Shown: piece by piece, positions 24,743 to 34,911 of the stretch
Numbering within the stretch: position 1 is the first letter of the stretch
Layout: each line of letters starts with the position of its first letter
Assembly: GCF_900117445.1 (NCBI RefSeq)
Contig: NZ_FPEJ01000006.1
Coordinates: forward strand, 1 to 64,000
DNA length: 64,000 bases
Reading direction: 5' to 3'
DNA from: Hyphomicrobium sp. NDB2Meth4
GTDB lineage: Bacteria; Pseudomonadota; Alphaproteobacteria; Rhizobiales; Hyphomicrobiaceae
Notes under the pieces: model-generated
Seen by the model: the letters and a program-made list of their open reading frames with translations, nothing else
The model's database searches: none
What the model was told of the DNA's origin: nothing
Translations under genes and position numbers: made by a program

Positions 24743-25609
24743 CTACCAGGCGAGCTTGGCCATGGCGGCGACCGGGCGGGGCGATCCGACGGGGAACAGC
24801 TCCGTCACCACCTCTTCGAGCCCGCCTTTGACGTGAACTCCGCTGGCCACGAACACCGAACGCAGGCCAGCGGCGGCGGCGCCGGCGATATCGGTTGCAA
24901 CGCCATCGCCGATCGCCAGCAAGCGCGATTTGTCGGAAGCGCCGGGCTTCAGGCCTTCGAGAGTTTCGAACGCGAGATCGTAGATCGGCAGATAGGGCTT
25001 GCCGGCGTACGCAACCTCGCCACCTGCGCCTTCGTAGGCGCGGGCGACGGCTCCGGCGCAGTAGATCATGCGACCGCCGCGCTCGACCATGATGTCGGGG
25101 TTGGCGCAAATCATCGGCAGACCGCGCGGCAGACATGCCGAGAGGATCTCGGTGTAATCATCGGGCGATTCATGCTCGTCGTTGAAGAGTCCGGTGCAGA
25201 CGATGGCCTCCGCTTCCTCCGGTGCGACGCGTGCGATGTCGAGGCCGGCGAAAACGCCGAGGTCGCGCTCGGGACCGATGTGCAGCACCGGGCGACCGGC
25301 AAGCTTGGTGACGAGGGTGCGGGCAACGTCGCCGGAGGTGACGACGGCGTCATACGTGGTGCGCGGGACGCCGATGCCATCGAGCTGGGCGATGACGCTG
25401 TCGTGCGGGCGCGGCGAGTTCGAGACGAGGACCACGAGGCCACCGGCTTCGCGATAGCGGGCGCACGCGGCGCAGGCATCCTGAAACGGCGTCACGCCGT
25501 TGTGGATCACGCCCCAAATGTCGACCAGCCAGGCAGTGGTCTCCCCGGCGAAGGGGGCGACCGATGCAACGATCGGAAGGGCGGGGCTGGAAATGGATGC
25601 GGGCGGCAT
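24743..25609 (-). CDS. HAD-superfamily class IIA hydrolase (TIGR01459-like), 288 aa
   Basis: NagD-type HAD phosphatase. Motif I is TAWLVDIWGVIHNGVTPF, with the nucleophilic Asp but Trp in place of the usual second Asp, as I recall for the TIGR01459 group. Motif II is VVLVSNSPRP and motifs III/IV are YAGKPYLPIYDLA and LLAIGDGVATDIAGAAAAGL. Substrate is unknown; relatives act on sugar or nucleotide monophosphates. Start could be ATG 25609 or ATG 25636; neither has a strong site. Confidence 0.8.
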   Translation of the reverse strand: MPPASISSPALPIVASVAPFAGETTAWLVDIWGVIHNGVTPFQDACAACARYREAGGLVVLVSNSPRPHDSVIAQLDGIGVPRTTYDAVVTSGDVARTLVTKLAGRPVLHIGPERDLGVFAGLDIARVAPEEAEAIVCTGLFNDEHESPDDYTEILSACLPRGLPMICANPDIMVERGGRMIYCAGAVARAYEGAGGEVAYAGKPYLPIYDLAFETLEGLKPGASDKSRLLAIGDGVATDIAGAAAAGLRSVFVASGVHVKGGLEEVVTELFPVGSPRPVAAMAKLAW

Positions 25610-25655
25610 AGGCGCTTGCCTATCGTCCGCCCGCATAAATCTCAAGCGTCTGCTG

Positions 25656-27509
25656 TCAGGCAGCAGCGTCGTCGGCTGCGGCAAAAGCGTTGCCTGCCAC
25701 AGTGGTGGGGCCACCGAACAGAGCGCCCTGGCCCAGCGGAACACCAATCGCCAGCACCTTATCGCGGGTCGCCTCGTCGTCGATGTTGGTGACGATGAGG
25801 GTAAGACCCAGCTCGCTGAGGTTACGGCAGACGTCCGCAGCGCCCATGCTGCCGCTCGGGGCCGCGAGGCCGGCGAGCAGAGTTGCGGCGTCGATCTTCA
25901 CGAAGGCGAAGCCGGCGGCGCAGAGCGCGGTGAACTCATAGTCGAAGTCGGTTACGTCCTCGACGCCGAAACGGAAACCGAGGTCGCGCATGTCGGTCAA
26001 TGCGCTCCACTCCGAGCCACCGAACGTGCGTACATCGGCCTGGGCGAAGGTGAGCACCAGCTCGTTGGCCAACTCCTCGCGATCACGATACGCGTCGGCC
26101 AACTCATCGAGGTAGCTGTCGTTGGCGAGCGAGACTGCCGTTGCCGGAGCGAACAGGCACGTCTCGCGTCCATCGTCAGCGAGGCCGCGGGCGACCTGCG
26201 CTGCATGGCGCAGACGGGCACCGTCGAGCAGCGGCAGCAGGCCGGCGATGGCAAGCTGCGGATCGCGCGCCGTCGTCGACAGAACCGTCCCGCGCTCGTC
26301 ACGCGGACAGACGACGACCTCGTAGTAGTGGAGCTGGTGATCGGCGAGACCGACGATCGGCGACAGCGTGACGTCGACGCGGCCGCTGGCGACAGCCTCG
26401 GCAAGCGCTGCAAGGCGCGCGTGCGAAGGCATGATCGGCGGCGGGGTCGGTGCGCCGGGGCGCGCCGGAGAAGCAGGCGGCAGGCCATCCTTCTTCTTGG
26501 TGGTGCGCATGGCGTTGGCGGTTGTCTGCAACGCATTGAGAGAGGCGCGCAGCACGCTTTCCTGGCGCTGCGGTGGCAGGCCGTCGAGCGTCGGCTCGGC
26601 GATGTTCACCTCGTCGGCAAGACGCTTGATCATGCCGTGCACGGCGTCGAGATCGGTTTCACGATCGAGCTGCAGAGATGGAGGCTCGGATCGCGGTGCT
26701 TCCGGCAACGTCGGCTTGGAGGCATTCGGCCAGTAGTCGTGCGACTTTCGCTCCGCAGACGGCGCGGGCATGGCGCCGGGCATCGACCAATCGGGCAAGG
26801 TCGGGATCGGCGGCATATCCGGATGCTTGGCTTCGGCGCGCAGATTGAGCTTGGGCTCAGCGGTCTCGTCCAGCAACGGGGCCGAGAGCGAAGGCTCAGG
26901 GCGCGGCGCCGTCAGCGGCGGCTCGCCGGCGTCGGCGTCAAAGGCCGGGCGATCGAGACCCGGACGGTGTGCTGAGATACGCGGCTCGCGCGTCGAGCCG
27001 ACCTCGCTCGCGGCACGGAAGATGCGCGGCGCCTTGGTCGCGGCGGCCGGAAGCGGCGGCGGCGGGTCCATCGCGAGAGGCGGCATCGAGGGTGCCGACA
27101 TCGCAGGCGCCTGCATCGCCGGTTCCATGCGCGCTTCCTTTGCCGCTGTTGCGGCCGGCGGCACGCCGAGATTGCCGGACGGGCGCCCCATCTTCGGCAG
27201 GCGGCTGGCAACGGCCGGTGCTTCCGGCGACGGCGCCACCTTGATGCGGGCGATCTCGTCTTCGAGGCGGTTCACCTCATAGGCGAGCTGGCTTTCCCGC
27301 TCAGAGCGCCGCTTCAGCGCGTGCACCATCAGCAAGATCGTATAGACCGATCCGGCCCCGATGAGTGCTGCCCAGAAGGACATCTGAAGCTGCAGATATG
27401 CGGCGACGAAGAAGGCCGCCGTTATCAGAACGATGGCCCCCTTCACGATGAGATCGGCCATGCCGCTATGGCGCGGCACGCTGTTCTCTGTGTTGTCGAT
27501 GCTCGTCAT
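25656..27509 (-). CDS. Membrane protein with degenerate EAL domain, 617 aa
   Basis: Two N-terminal transmembrane helices (about 20-60), a short coiled coil (SERESQLAYEVNRLEDEIAR), a Pro/Ala-rich linker of about 250 residues and a C-terminal EAL-like barrel (about 380-610). The barrel shows VTLSPIVGLADHQLHYYEVV where active c-di-GMP phosphodiesterases have PI...GxEALxRW, so the signature Glu-Ala-Leu is lost, and the metal ligands cannot be assigned. It probably binds rather than cleaves c-di-GMP, or acts only through protein contacts. Upstream start choices are ATG 27548 and ATG 27509. Confidence 0.7.
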   Translation of the reverse strand: MTSIDNTENSVPRHSGMADLIVKGAIVLITAAFFVAAYLQLQMSFWAALIGAGSVYTILLMVHALKRRSERESQLAYEVNRLEDEIARIKVAPSPEAPAVASRLPKMGRPSGNLGVPPAATAAKEARMEPAMQAPAMSAPSMPPLAMDPPPPLPAAATKAPRIFRAASEVGSTREPRISAHRPGLDRPAFDADAGEPPLTAPRPEPSLSAPLLDETAEPKLNLRAEAKHPDMPPIPTLPDWSMPGAMPAPSAERKSHDYWPNASKPTLPEAPRSEPPSLQLDRETDLDAVHGMIKRLADEVNIAEPTLDGLPPQRQESVLRASLNALQTTANAMRTTKKKDGLPPASPARPGAPTPPPIMPSHARLAALAEAVASGRVDVTLSPIVGLADHQLHYYEVVVCPRDERGTVLSTTARDPQLAIAGLLPLLDGARLRHAAQVARGLADDGRETCLFAPATAVSLANDSYLDELADAYRDREELANELVLTFAQADVRTFGGSEWSALTDMRDLGFRFGVEDVTDFDYEFTALCAAGFAFVKIDAATLLAGLAAPSGSMGAADVCRNLSELGLTLIVTNIDDEATRDKVLAIGVPLGQGALFGGPTTVAGNAFAAADDAAA

Positions 27510-27885
27510 GGAAGAGTGACGACGCCCCCTTGCCGATTCGTTGATCATGCGAGCTTTTCGCTCGTCCCCCCGCCGCGCAATGACGGCACGGCCACTTTCA
27601 CCAGCTTTCTCAACAGCAAGCCGATTCGTGTTCGGCGAATGGCGACAGGCCAAAAAGACAAGGCGCGCGCGGGCACCAGTCCAGCGTTTGTCCACAGGAG
27701 ATGCTGCCGACAGGGAACCTGGGTTGATGCCCGTGGATTGCCACGGCGCGCCTCAGTGACGCCGCAGACCGGCCTCCGGCCGAACGGAATCGGGGCGCTG
27801 TTTAGAAGTCGTTAGTCGAATCGACGTGGTATCAGTTGTGTCGGGGCGTTCCCTTGCTGTCCCGGCGTAAAAAGGGGGAATGCTC

Positions 27886-28632
27886 ATGCTGATGACGGTG
27901 ATGGGTCGTAATTCTGCTGCGTCTTACTACGGAGAGCTGGCGGGCGTTCGCGTGCTCATAACGGGCCTTTCGCCCGAGTGCGGCGTCGATATCGCGCGCA
28001 AGTTCGCCGATCATCGCGGCCGGCTAGTGCTGCACACAGCAGAGAACTCTCCCGAGCTCGATGCCGTCACCACGATCCTGGCGGAGACCGCAAGCGAGGT
28101 GAAACTGTTCACCGACGCGTGCCGGGACTCAGATTCCTCGATCCGCTTTGCTCAAACGGCTGCGCAGGCCTTCGGTGGCCTCGACGTCGTCGTCAATCTC
28201 GTCCCCATCAACATGAACGAGTTGCAGGGGCGCGCTGGCATGAGCGCGGTCGAGGATCTCGTCGCCGAGAAGCTGATGCTCCCCGTGCACGTCACCCGCA
28301 TCGTCGCCAATCGCATGCGGACGATGCTGAACGAGGGACTGGTGCTGAACGTCATGACGATGCCCGCGCCAAGCACGGCGGCGGAAGCGGCGTTCGCCGG
28401 TATCGCGCGCTCGGCGCTGGCTGCGGTGACACGCGGAGAAGCGCAGCAGTGGGCTTCGCAGGGCATTCGCGTCAACGCGGTCGCCCCTTCGGCGACGATG
28501 GCCGATGACGGCGGTGTCGTCGCCAGCGAGCCGGATATCGCGGCGCTGGCGCTCTATCTCGCCTCGCGTCCGGGCCGGAAGCTCACAGGCCAGATCTTCG
28601 ATGCCGCGGGGATCGCGCGCAAGGGTTGCTGA
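27886..28632 (+). CDS. SDR-fold protein lacking the catalytic YxxxK, 248 aa
   Basis: Short-chain dehydrogenase/reductase fold: GVRVLITGLSPECGVDIAR at the nucleotide-binding end, GGLDVVVNLVPI in place of the NNAG strand, and GIRVNAVAPSATM plus the C-terminal AALALYLASRPGRKLTGQIF. The glycine motif is altered (TGLSPECG rather than TGxxxGIG), and the catalytic YxxxK is replaced by FAGIARSAL. A dehydrogenase activity is therefore doubtful. ATG 27886 is preferred for spacing from AAGGGGGA; ATG 27880 is very close to it. Confidence 0.75.
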   Translation: MLMTVMGRNSAASYYGELAGVRVLITGLSPECGVDIARKFADHRGRLVLHTAENSPELDAVTTILAETASEVKLFTDACRDSDSSIRFAQTAAQAFGGLDVVVNLVPINMNELQGRAGMSAVEDLVAEKLMLPVHVTRIVANRMRTMLNEGLVLNVMTMPAPSTAAEAAFAGIARSALAAVTRGEAQQWASQGIRVNAVAPSATMADDGGVVASEPDIAALALYLASRPGRKLTGQIFDAAGIARKGC

Positions 28633-28635
28633 TCC

Positions 28636-29769
28636 CTAGCTCCACGGCCACAAGCTCTTCAGGCGTCGCCAGAGCGGATAGGTCGAGCCTGCGAAGGCCG
28701 AAAGCTCGGGCGTGCGCTCGGCTAGGTCTCGCAGGTTGAGCCGGAGCTGGCCCAGCGCGAAGTCGAAGGCCATGAGGCGGATTGCTTCGTCCATGGTGAG
28801 GACACGCATCTCGCCGCGGGCGCGCATCTCCTCGATGTCGTGCTCGATGGCGGCGAGCGCGGTTTCTGTGGCCGATAGATCGGGCTCCGAATAAGCGCTG
28901 GTGGGCGACGTCAGTTGTTGCCCAAGTCCCTTCAGTGCGTCACGCAACGCTTCGATCTGCGTTGCCAGCTTGTCGATCGCCGGCTTCGGCAAGGGCTGAT
29001 CGACTGCGCGCATCAGCATGATCTCGGTGTGCCAAAGCCGGCGCAACGTGCGCAGCTCCGCGTCGGGATCAGGTGAGTCAGCAATGTAGCCGGCGACCTC
29101 CAACCGGGCCTCGCGGGCGAGGTTGTCGCCGGCGGCGAATGCGGTGCGGACACGTGCTGCCTGGTCACCAACGGCGTTGGCGTCGAGGGGCGTTCCAAGG
29201 GCCGCTGCGAGGACCTCGTCCAGGAGCTGGAACAGGGGCCGGAGCGTGCGCGTGGCGTGCTGGGCAAACGCCAGTCCTGCGCGCGAGGGGAACACGGTCA
29301 GCGTAGTCGTTATGGCCACGATGGTTCCGATCGCGACCTCGATCATGCGCTTTTCAGCCGAAGCGATTGGAGGTCCCAGGCTCGGGTCGCCCAGGATGAC
29401 AATTGCGGCGGTTACGCTGGCGATGCGCAGAGCGGGGCGCTTGGCCGCGAAGAAGCCGAGCACCAGCACCGTCACAGCCAGGCCGGCGAATCTCAGCTCG
29501 TGGGCGTCGGCCAGCGCGACGGCGACCACGCCGCCGACGAGAACGCCGACCAGGCTGCCGACGAGGCGGTCGAACGCCAGACCCAGTGACGCCCCCACGT
29601 TGGCCTGGGTGACGAGGATGGCCGTCATGACGGCCCAGAAGCCCTGGGACAGGTTTAAAGCGTCGACCAGAAAATACGCAGCGCAGGCGGCGATCATTGT
29701 CTGGATGGCTTGGCGCAGACGCGGCCAGGCGCTGCTCGCGGGAGCGCTCAAGGACGACATGTCGATCAT
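28636..29769 (-). CDS. FUSC-family membrane transporter-like protein, 377 aa
   Basis: Inner-membrane protein of the fusaric-acid-resistance (FUSC)/aromatic-acid exporter family. Six hydrophobic segments lie in residues 20-175, with QGFWAVMTAILVTQANVGAS and the conserved RLVGSLVGVLVG block, followed by a cytosolic helical domain (about 180-377). Efflux of aromatic or amphipathic acids is the family role; substrate is unknown. It is convergent with the SDR-like gene, with stops 3 bases apart. Confidence 0.85.
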   Translation of the reverse strand: MIDMSSLSAPASSAWPRLRQAIQTMIAACAAYFLVDALNLSQGFWAVMTAILVTQANVGASLGLAFDRLVGSLVGVLVGGVVAVALADAHELRFAGLAVTVLVLGFFAAKRPALRIASVTAAIVILGDPSLGPPIASAEKRMIEVAIGTIVAITTTLTVFPSRAGLAFAQHATRTLRPLFQLLDEVLAAALGTPLDANAVGDQAARVRTAFAAGDNLAREARLEVAGYIADSPDPDAELRTLRRLWHTEIMLMRAVDQPLPKPAIDKLATQIEALRDALKGLGQQLTSPTSAYSEPDLSATETALAAIEHDIEEMRARGEMRVLTMDEAIRLMAFDFALGQLRLNLRDLAERTPELSAFAGSTYPLWRRLKSLWPWS

Positions 29770-29873
29770 GGGGCGCCCTCGACCTGCGCGGGATCGCGCG
29801 GCGCGACAGCTATTAACCCGGCGTTCTCAATCTCCCCGCTAATCGGGGGCTTTAAGTGGCGGATACGGGTTTC

Positions 29874-29903
29874 TTGACAGTCCTCCCCTGCCACGCGTAT
29901 CAC
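29874..29903 (+). promoter_or_regulatory. Candidate promoter of groES-groEL
   Basis: TTGACA at 29874-29879 with a possible -10 TATCAC at 29898-29903 (18-base spacing). The box CTTGAC and the region before the -10 are also compatible with the alphaproteobacterial RpoH consensus. The CIRCE-like operator begins 11 bases downstream, near the expected transcription start. Confidence 0.5.
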
Positions 29904-29913
29904 CTCGGCACGC

Positions 29914-29940
29914 TTGGCACTCTCAGTGTCATAGTGCCAG
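29914..29940 (+). promoter_or_regulatory. CIRCE-like operator (HrcA site)
   Basis: TTGGCACTC-N9-TAGTGCCAG, a close match to the CIRCE consensus TTAGCACTC-N9-GAGTGCTAA with the exact 9-base spacing. It lies 64 bases before groES and just after the candidate promoter. HrcA repression of the chaperonin operon is inferred; hrcA is not in this window. Confidence 0.8.
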
Positions 29941-30003
29941 CGAGCCCCTTCAATATACGCCGGCCCTAGCCGGCCGAGCCCGCCATCTGGAGCGAAAATT
30001 CTC

Positions 30004-30294
30004 ATGAAATTCCGTCCTTTGCATGATCGTGTCGTCGTGAAGCGCGTCGAGAGCGAGACCAAGACCTCGGGCGGCATCATCATCCCCGACACCGCGACCG
30101 AGAAGCCGCAGCAGGGCGAAGTCGTCGCCGTCGGTCCGGGCAGCCGCGATGAAGCGGGCAAGCTGGTGCCGATCGATCTGAAGAAGGGCGACAAGGTTCT
30201 GTTCGGCAAGTGGAGCGGCACCGAGGTCAAGATCGATGGGCAGGAGCTGCTCATCATGAAGGAAAGCGACGTCATGGGCGTGCTGGAAAAGTAA
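30004..30294 (+). CDS. groES: Co-chaperonin GroES
   Basis: The 96-residue lid of the GroEL folding chamber. Typical segments are [18 protein letters not shown], the mobile loop [20 protein letters not shown] and [20 protein letters not shown]. Length is standard. It is followed by groEL 103 bases downstream and preceded by a CIRCE-like operator. Transcription is probably under HrcA and RpoH. Confidence 0.98.
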   Translation: MKFRPLHDRVVVKRVESETKTSGGIIIPDTATEKPQQGEVVAVGPGSRDEAGKLVPIDLKKGDKVLFGKWSGTEVKIDGQELLIMKESDVMGVLEK

Positions 30295-30361
30295 GCAGCG
30301 GCCGAGGAGCAGTGGGCAGTAGAGCCCGACTGTACCGCACCATCAGCTGCCTACTGCCTAA

Positions 30362-32047
<1,686 letters not shown>

Positions 32048-32082
32048 GCCCGCCGCTATCTGCCGAACTGCCGAAAGAAAAG

Positions 32083-32117
32083 AGCCGCCTGCAAGGTCAC
32101 TTGCGGGCGGCTTTTCT
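32083..32117 (+). terminator. Intrinsic terminator after groEL
   Basis: A 13-bp stem, AGCCGCCTGCAAG paired with CTTGCGGGCGGCT (one wobble), a GTCA loop and a TTTTCTT tail. It ends the groES-groEL transcript. Confidence 0.85.
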
Positions 32118-32145
32118 TATGGGACGCGGTTTGGAGGCGCCCGGA

Positions 32146-32973
32146 TCAGTTCGGCTGAGAGCCCCATCCGAAAGCGCCCAGCTCGGTCGGCATCATGATG
32201 TTCTGATCCGGCTGGGTCGGGCTCGGCGAGACGGCGAGCGAGTAGCTCTCGCGCGACAGCGACTTTGGCGTGGCGGGACGCGTCTCGGCCTGCGCGCGGG
32301 TTGCAGACACCGGGCGCTTGGCTATCTTGGCGGGCTTTGCCGCCATGTCCTCGATGACGGGCGCCGCAGAATTCGCCGTAGGCTCGTCCTCGATCGGCGG
32401 GCCGCCAAGCATGCTGACGGGGGCGGCGATGCTGGCGGTGGCCGGCGGATCGACTTGCGCGGAGACTTGCGTGAGCTGAGCCTGTGCATCGCCGTCCGTG
32501 GCAGCAGTGGCCGGCACGGCTGCAACCGATCCTGTTTCGGCAGGGGCCGTCGCGGTCGGGGTCACGGTGGCGATGACCTCGTCGGCAGCTCGAGTTGCAG
32601 CAGCGGCGGCCGCTGTCGCTTCGGCTTCGGCTGCGAAGCGGCGGCTCAATTCCTCGGCACGATCGCGCACGGCAGCGGCTGTGACGCTCATCTGCTCGGC
32701 GCGGGAGAGCGTCGCGCGGGCTTTGTCGATTGTGGAGCCTTCAGGATCGCGGATGGGACGTGCGGCCGCCACGGAGGCAGACGCGAAGCGACCGCGCCAA
32801 GCGGCCTCGAAGTCTGCCGCGCGGGCAGCATCGAGGAAAGCAGGCAGCGTGATTGCCGGGACGCTTTCCGAAACGGGAGACGATTGCTGAGCAGTCTCCT
32901 GCGCGCAGGCGATTGGCGCCGCGATCACGGAGACAAAGAGGCTTACGAAGCATGAGCTTGCGTGGGCATTCAT
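32146..32973 (-). CDS. Secreted Ala/Pro/Thr-rich protein, 275 aa
   Basis: The signal peptide is MNAHASSCFVSLFVSVIAAP up to IACAQE. The mature protein has a helical N-terminal part (about 40-130) and a low-complexity Ala/Pro/Thr-rich remainder, ending MMPTELGAFGWGSQPN. No domain was recognised; envelope-associated by its signal. The segment is convergent with groEL. Confidence 0.6.
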   Translation of the reverse strand: MNAHASSCFVSLFVSVIAAPIACAQETAQQSSPVSESVPAITLPAFLDAARAADFEAAWRGRFASASVAAARPIRDPEGSTIDKARATLSRAEQMSVTAAAVRDRAEELSRRFAAEAEATAAAAAATRAADEVIATVTPTATAPAETGSVAAVPATAATDGDAQAQLTQVSAQVDPPATASIAAPVSMLGGPPIEDEPTANSAAPVIEDMAAKPAKIAKRPVSATRAQAETRPATPKSLSRESYSLAVSPSPTQPDQNIMMPTELGAFGWGSQPN

Positions 32974-33353
32974 ACGCTATACCCCAGGCCCTCACGGGCC
33001 AAATTGGCGACCACAAGGTGCGCCTACTGACTACCACCACGGGACATTGACGTCCCGCCCACCCATAGTTTGCCCGCAGTTTTTTTGTCGGCTCTTGGCC
33101 TAGCTGGGCTCATGCGGGCCGCCGTGGGGAGTTCACCCCGTCCCCGTGCAGCAGGTTGCTGCGAAGGCGTGCCGCGCTCGTGGGGAATAATAAACGGGTC
33201 CAAGGCAACAACATGGCGTTGGAAATGCGGGCACAATTACCTTCCTGAGCCACCAGTTGATGATTATGTTAGCGGTGAGGCTCGCAAGCGCGAGCCCTCC
33301 CCCAGGACGCGAGCCCGGCTAGGGCTGCGCACACCTGCCTCGGGAGGGGCACG
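32974..33353. other. Divergent intergenic region upstream of the LysR gene
   Basis: About 380 bases with no convincing gene. A 121-codon plus-strand frame (33070-33435) runs into the LysR gene in another frame and has poor composition. The promoters of the LysR gene and of the opposing secreted-protein gene should lie here. Confidence 0.45.
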
Positions 33354-34274
33354 ATGGACATCCGACAGCTTCAGTATCTGGCGGCACTTGCGCGCGAGAA
33401 GCACTTCACGCGTGCGGCGACGGCGTGCAACGTGACGCAGCCGACGCTGTCAGGGCGCATACGGCAGCTCGAGCTAGAGCTGGGCATTCCCATCGTCGAG
33501 CGCGGACAGCGCTACCAGGGGCTGACGCCGGAAGGCGAGAAGGTGCTCAAGTGGGCACAGGTCATTCTCAAGAACTGGCAGTCGATGCAGGAGGAGCTCG
33601 GGCACCTCAAGGATCACGACGTCGGGCTGACGGGGCGGCTGGTGATGGGCGGCATCCCATCAGCGCTGCCGATGATCCCACTGCTCACGAAGAAGATCCG
33701 CAAAATTCATCCCGGGATCGACTTCACCGTGCTGTCGCAAAGCTCGGAGGAGATCCTGCGCGGGATCGTGGACTTCTCGGTCGACGTCGGCATCACATAT
33801 CTCGACAGCGAGCCGATCGAGGGCATGCTGGCGACCCCGCTCTACATCGAGCGATACTGCCTTTTTGTGCCTGAAGGGCATCTGCTTGCGGAGCGAAAAT
33901 CGGTGACATGGCGCGAGGCCGCCAACGAGCCGCTCTGCCTTCTCACCAACAACATGCAGAACCGGCGCATCATCGATCGCGCGTTCGAGAAGGCGAAGTG
34001 CCATCCGAGCCCGCGGCTCGAGACAAACTCGGTCATCAATTTGTGTTCAAATGTTCGCTTGATGGGTCTGGCGAGCGTGATGCCCCAATATATATTGGAT
34101 GTGTTGGGAAATATGTCGGGCGTAAAGGCCATTCCGCTCGACGAACCGACGGTCGAACACAGCGTTGGCTTAGTGGTGGCGGCACGCGATCCGCTGTCTC
34201 CACTGATCGAGGCAATGCGTGAAACCGCGGCCCTGCTCGCTCCGGTGAGCTTCAGCGAAAGGGTCGAAGCTTAA
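33354..34274 (+). CDS. LysR-type regulator next to the formate dehydrogenase operon, 306 aa
   Basis: A typical LysR protein: a winged helix-turn-helix (residues 1-60, LQYLAALAREKHFTRAATAC and VTQPTLSGRIRQLELELGI) and a periplasmic-binding-like effector domain (about 90-300). It lies directly upstream of fdsG on the same strand with a 127-base gap. In Methylobacterium-type and Ralstonia-type clusters a LysR protein (FdsR) controls the fds genes; that is the likely role here by position. Confidence 0.9.
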   Translation: MDIRQLQYLAALAREKHFTRAATACNVTQPTLSGRIRQLELELGIPIVERGQRYQGLTPEGEKVLKWAQVILKNWQSMQEELGHLKDHDVGLTGRLVMGGIPSALPMIPLLTKKIRKIHPGIDFTVLSQSSEEILRGIVDFSVDVGITYLDSEPIEGMLATPLYIERYCLFVPEGHLLAERKSVTWREAANEPLCLLTNNMQNRRIIDRAFEKAKCHPSPRLETNSVINLCSNVRLMGLASVMPQYILDVLGNMSGVKAIPLDEPTVEHSVGLVVAARDPLSPLIEAMRETAALLAPVSFSERVEA

Positions 34275-34401
34275 GCCCGGCCCAATTGTGCATTGCAGCA
34301 TTGGCGGGCTCGATCAGCACATCGAGAGGGCCAATTTGATCCGCCGCGAGCAAGTTGAGACAAGTCACCCTTCCAGCAAGAGCCGTAAAGGCACCAGGTG
34401 A

Positions 34402-34911
34402 ATGACTAAGTATACTCCAGAAGTAGTGATTGAGCCACCCCCGGGTGCGGAGGAGCTTGCGCTGACGATTTGCGCTGCTCATGACAACCGGCCGGACGAG
34501 CTGCTCGAGATCTTCCATGAGCTTCAGCATGAGCTTGGATATGTGCCTGAGCAGGTGCTGCCGGCCATCGCCAACGTGCTTAATCGCTCGCGCGCCGAAA
34601 TCTACGGCGTGCTGACATTCTATCACGAGTTCCGCCGCACGCCGGGCGGGCGCCATAACATCAAGATCTGCCGCGCCGAAGCCTGTCAGGCGATGCATAC
34701 GCAGAACCTGTGCCGTCACGCAGAGGAAAAGCTGCGCATCAAGTTCGGCGAGACGACCGCCGACGGCCAGTTCAGCCTCGAGGCCGTGTACTGCCTCGGC
34801 AACTGCGCGCTCTCGCCGGCCATGATGATCGATGGCGATCTCTATGGCTGCGTCGACAAGGAGCGCTTCGACAGCATTCTTTCCGACCTTGACCGCGGGG
34901 GCTCAGCATGA
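34402..34911 (+). CDS. fdsG: NAD-dependent formate dehydrogenase gamma subunit FdsG
   Basis: NuoE-like thioredoxin-fold subunit carrying a [2Fe-2S] cluster. Residues about 30-75 (LLEIFHELQHELGYVPEQVL, IANVLNRSRAEIYGVLTFYH) match NuoE; the four cluster cysteines are in KICRAEACQAM and VYCLGNCALSP. The 169-residue length is normal. It transfers electrons within the FdsGBA(D) complex from formate to NAD+. The stop overlaps fdsB (ATGA). CAGGTGA precedes the start. Confidence 0.95.
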   Translation: MTKYTPEVVIEPPPGAEELALTICAAHDNRPDELLEIFHELQHELGYVPEQVLPAIANVLNRSRAEIYGVLTFYHEFRRTPGGRHNIKICRAEACQAMHTQNLCRHAEEKLRIKFGETTADGQFSLEAVYCLGNCALSPAMMIDGDLYGCVDKERFDSILSDLDRGGSA

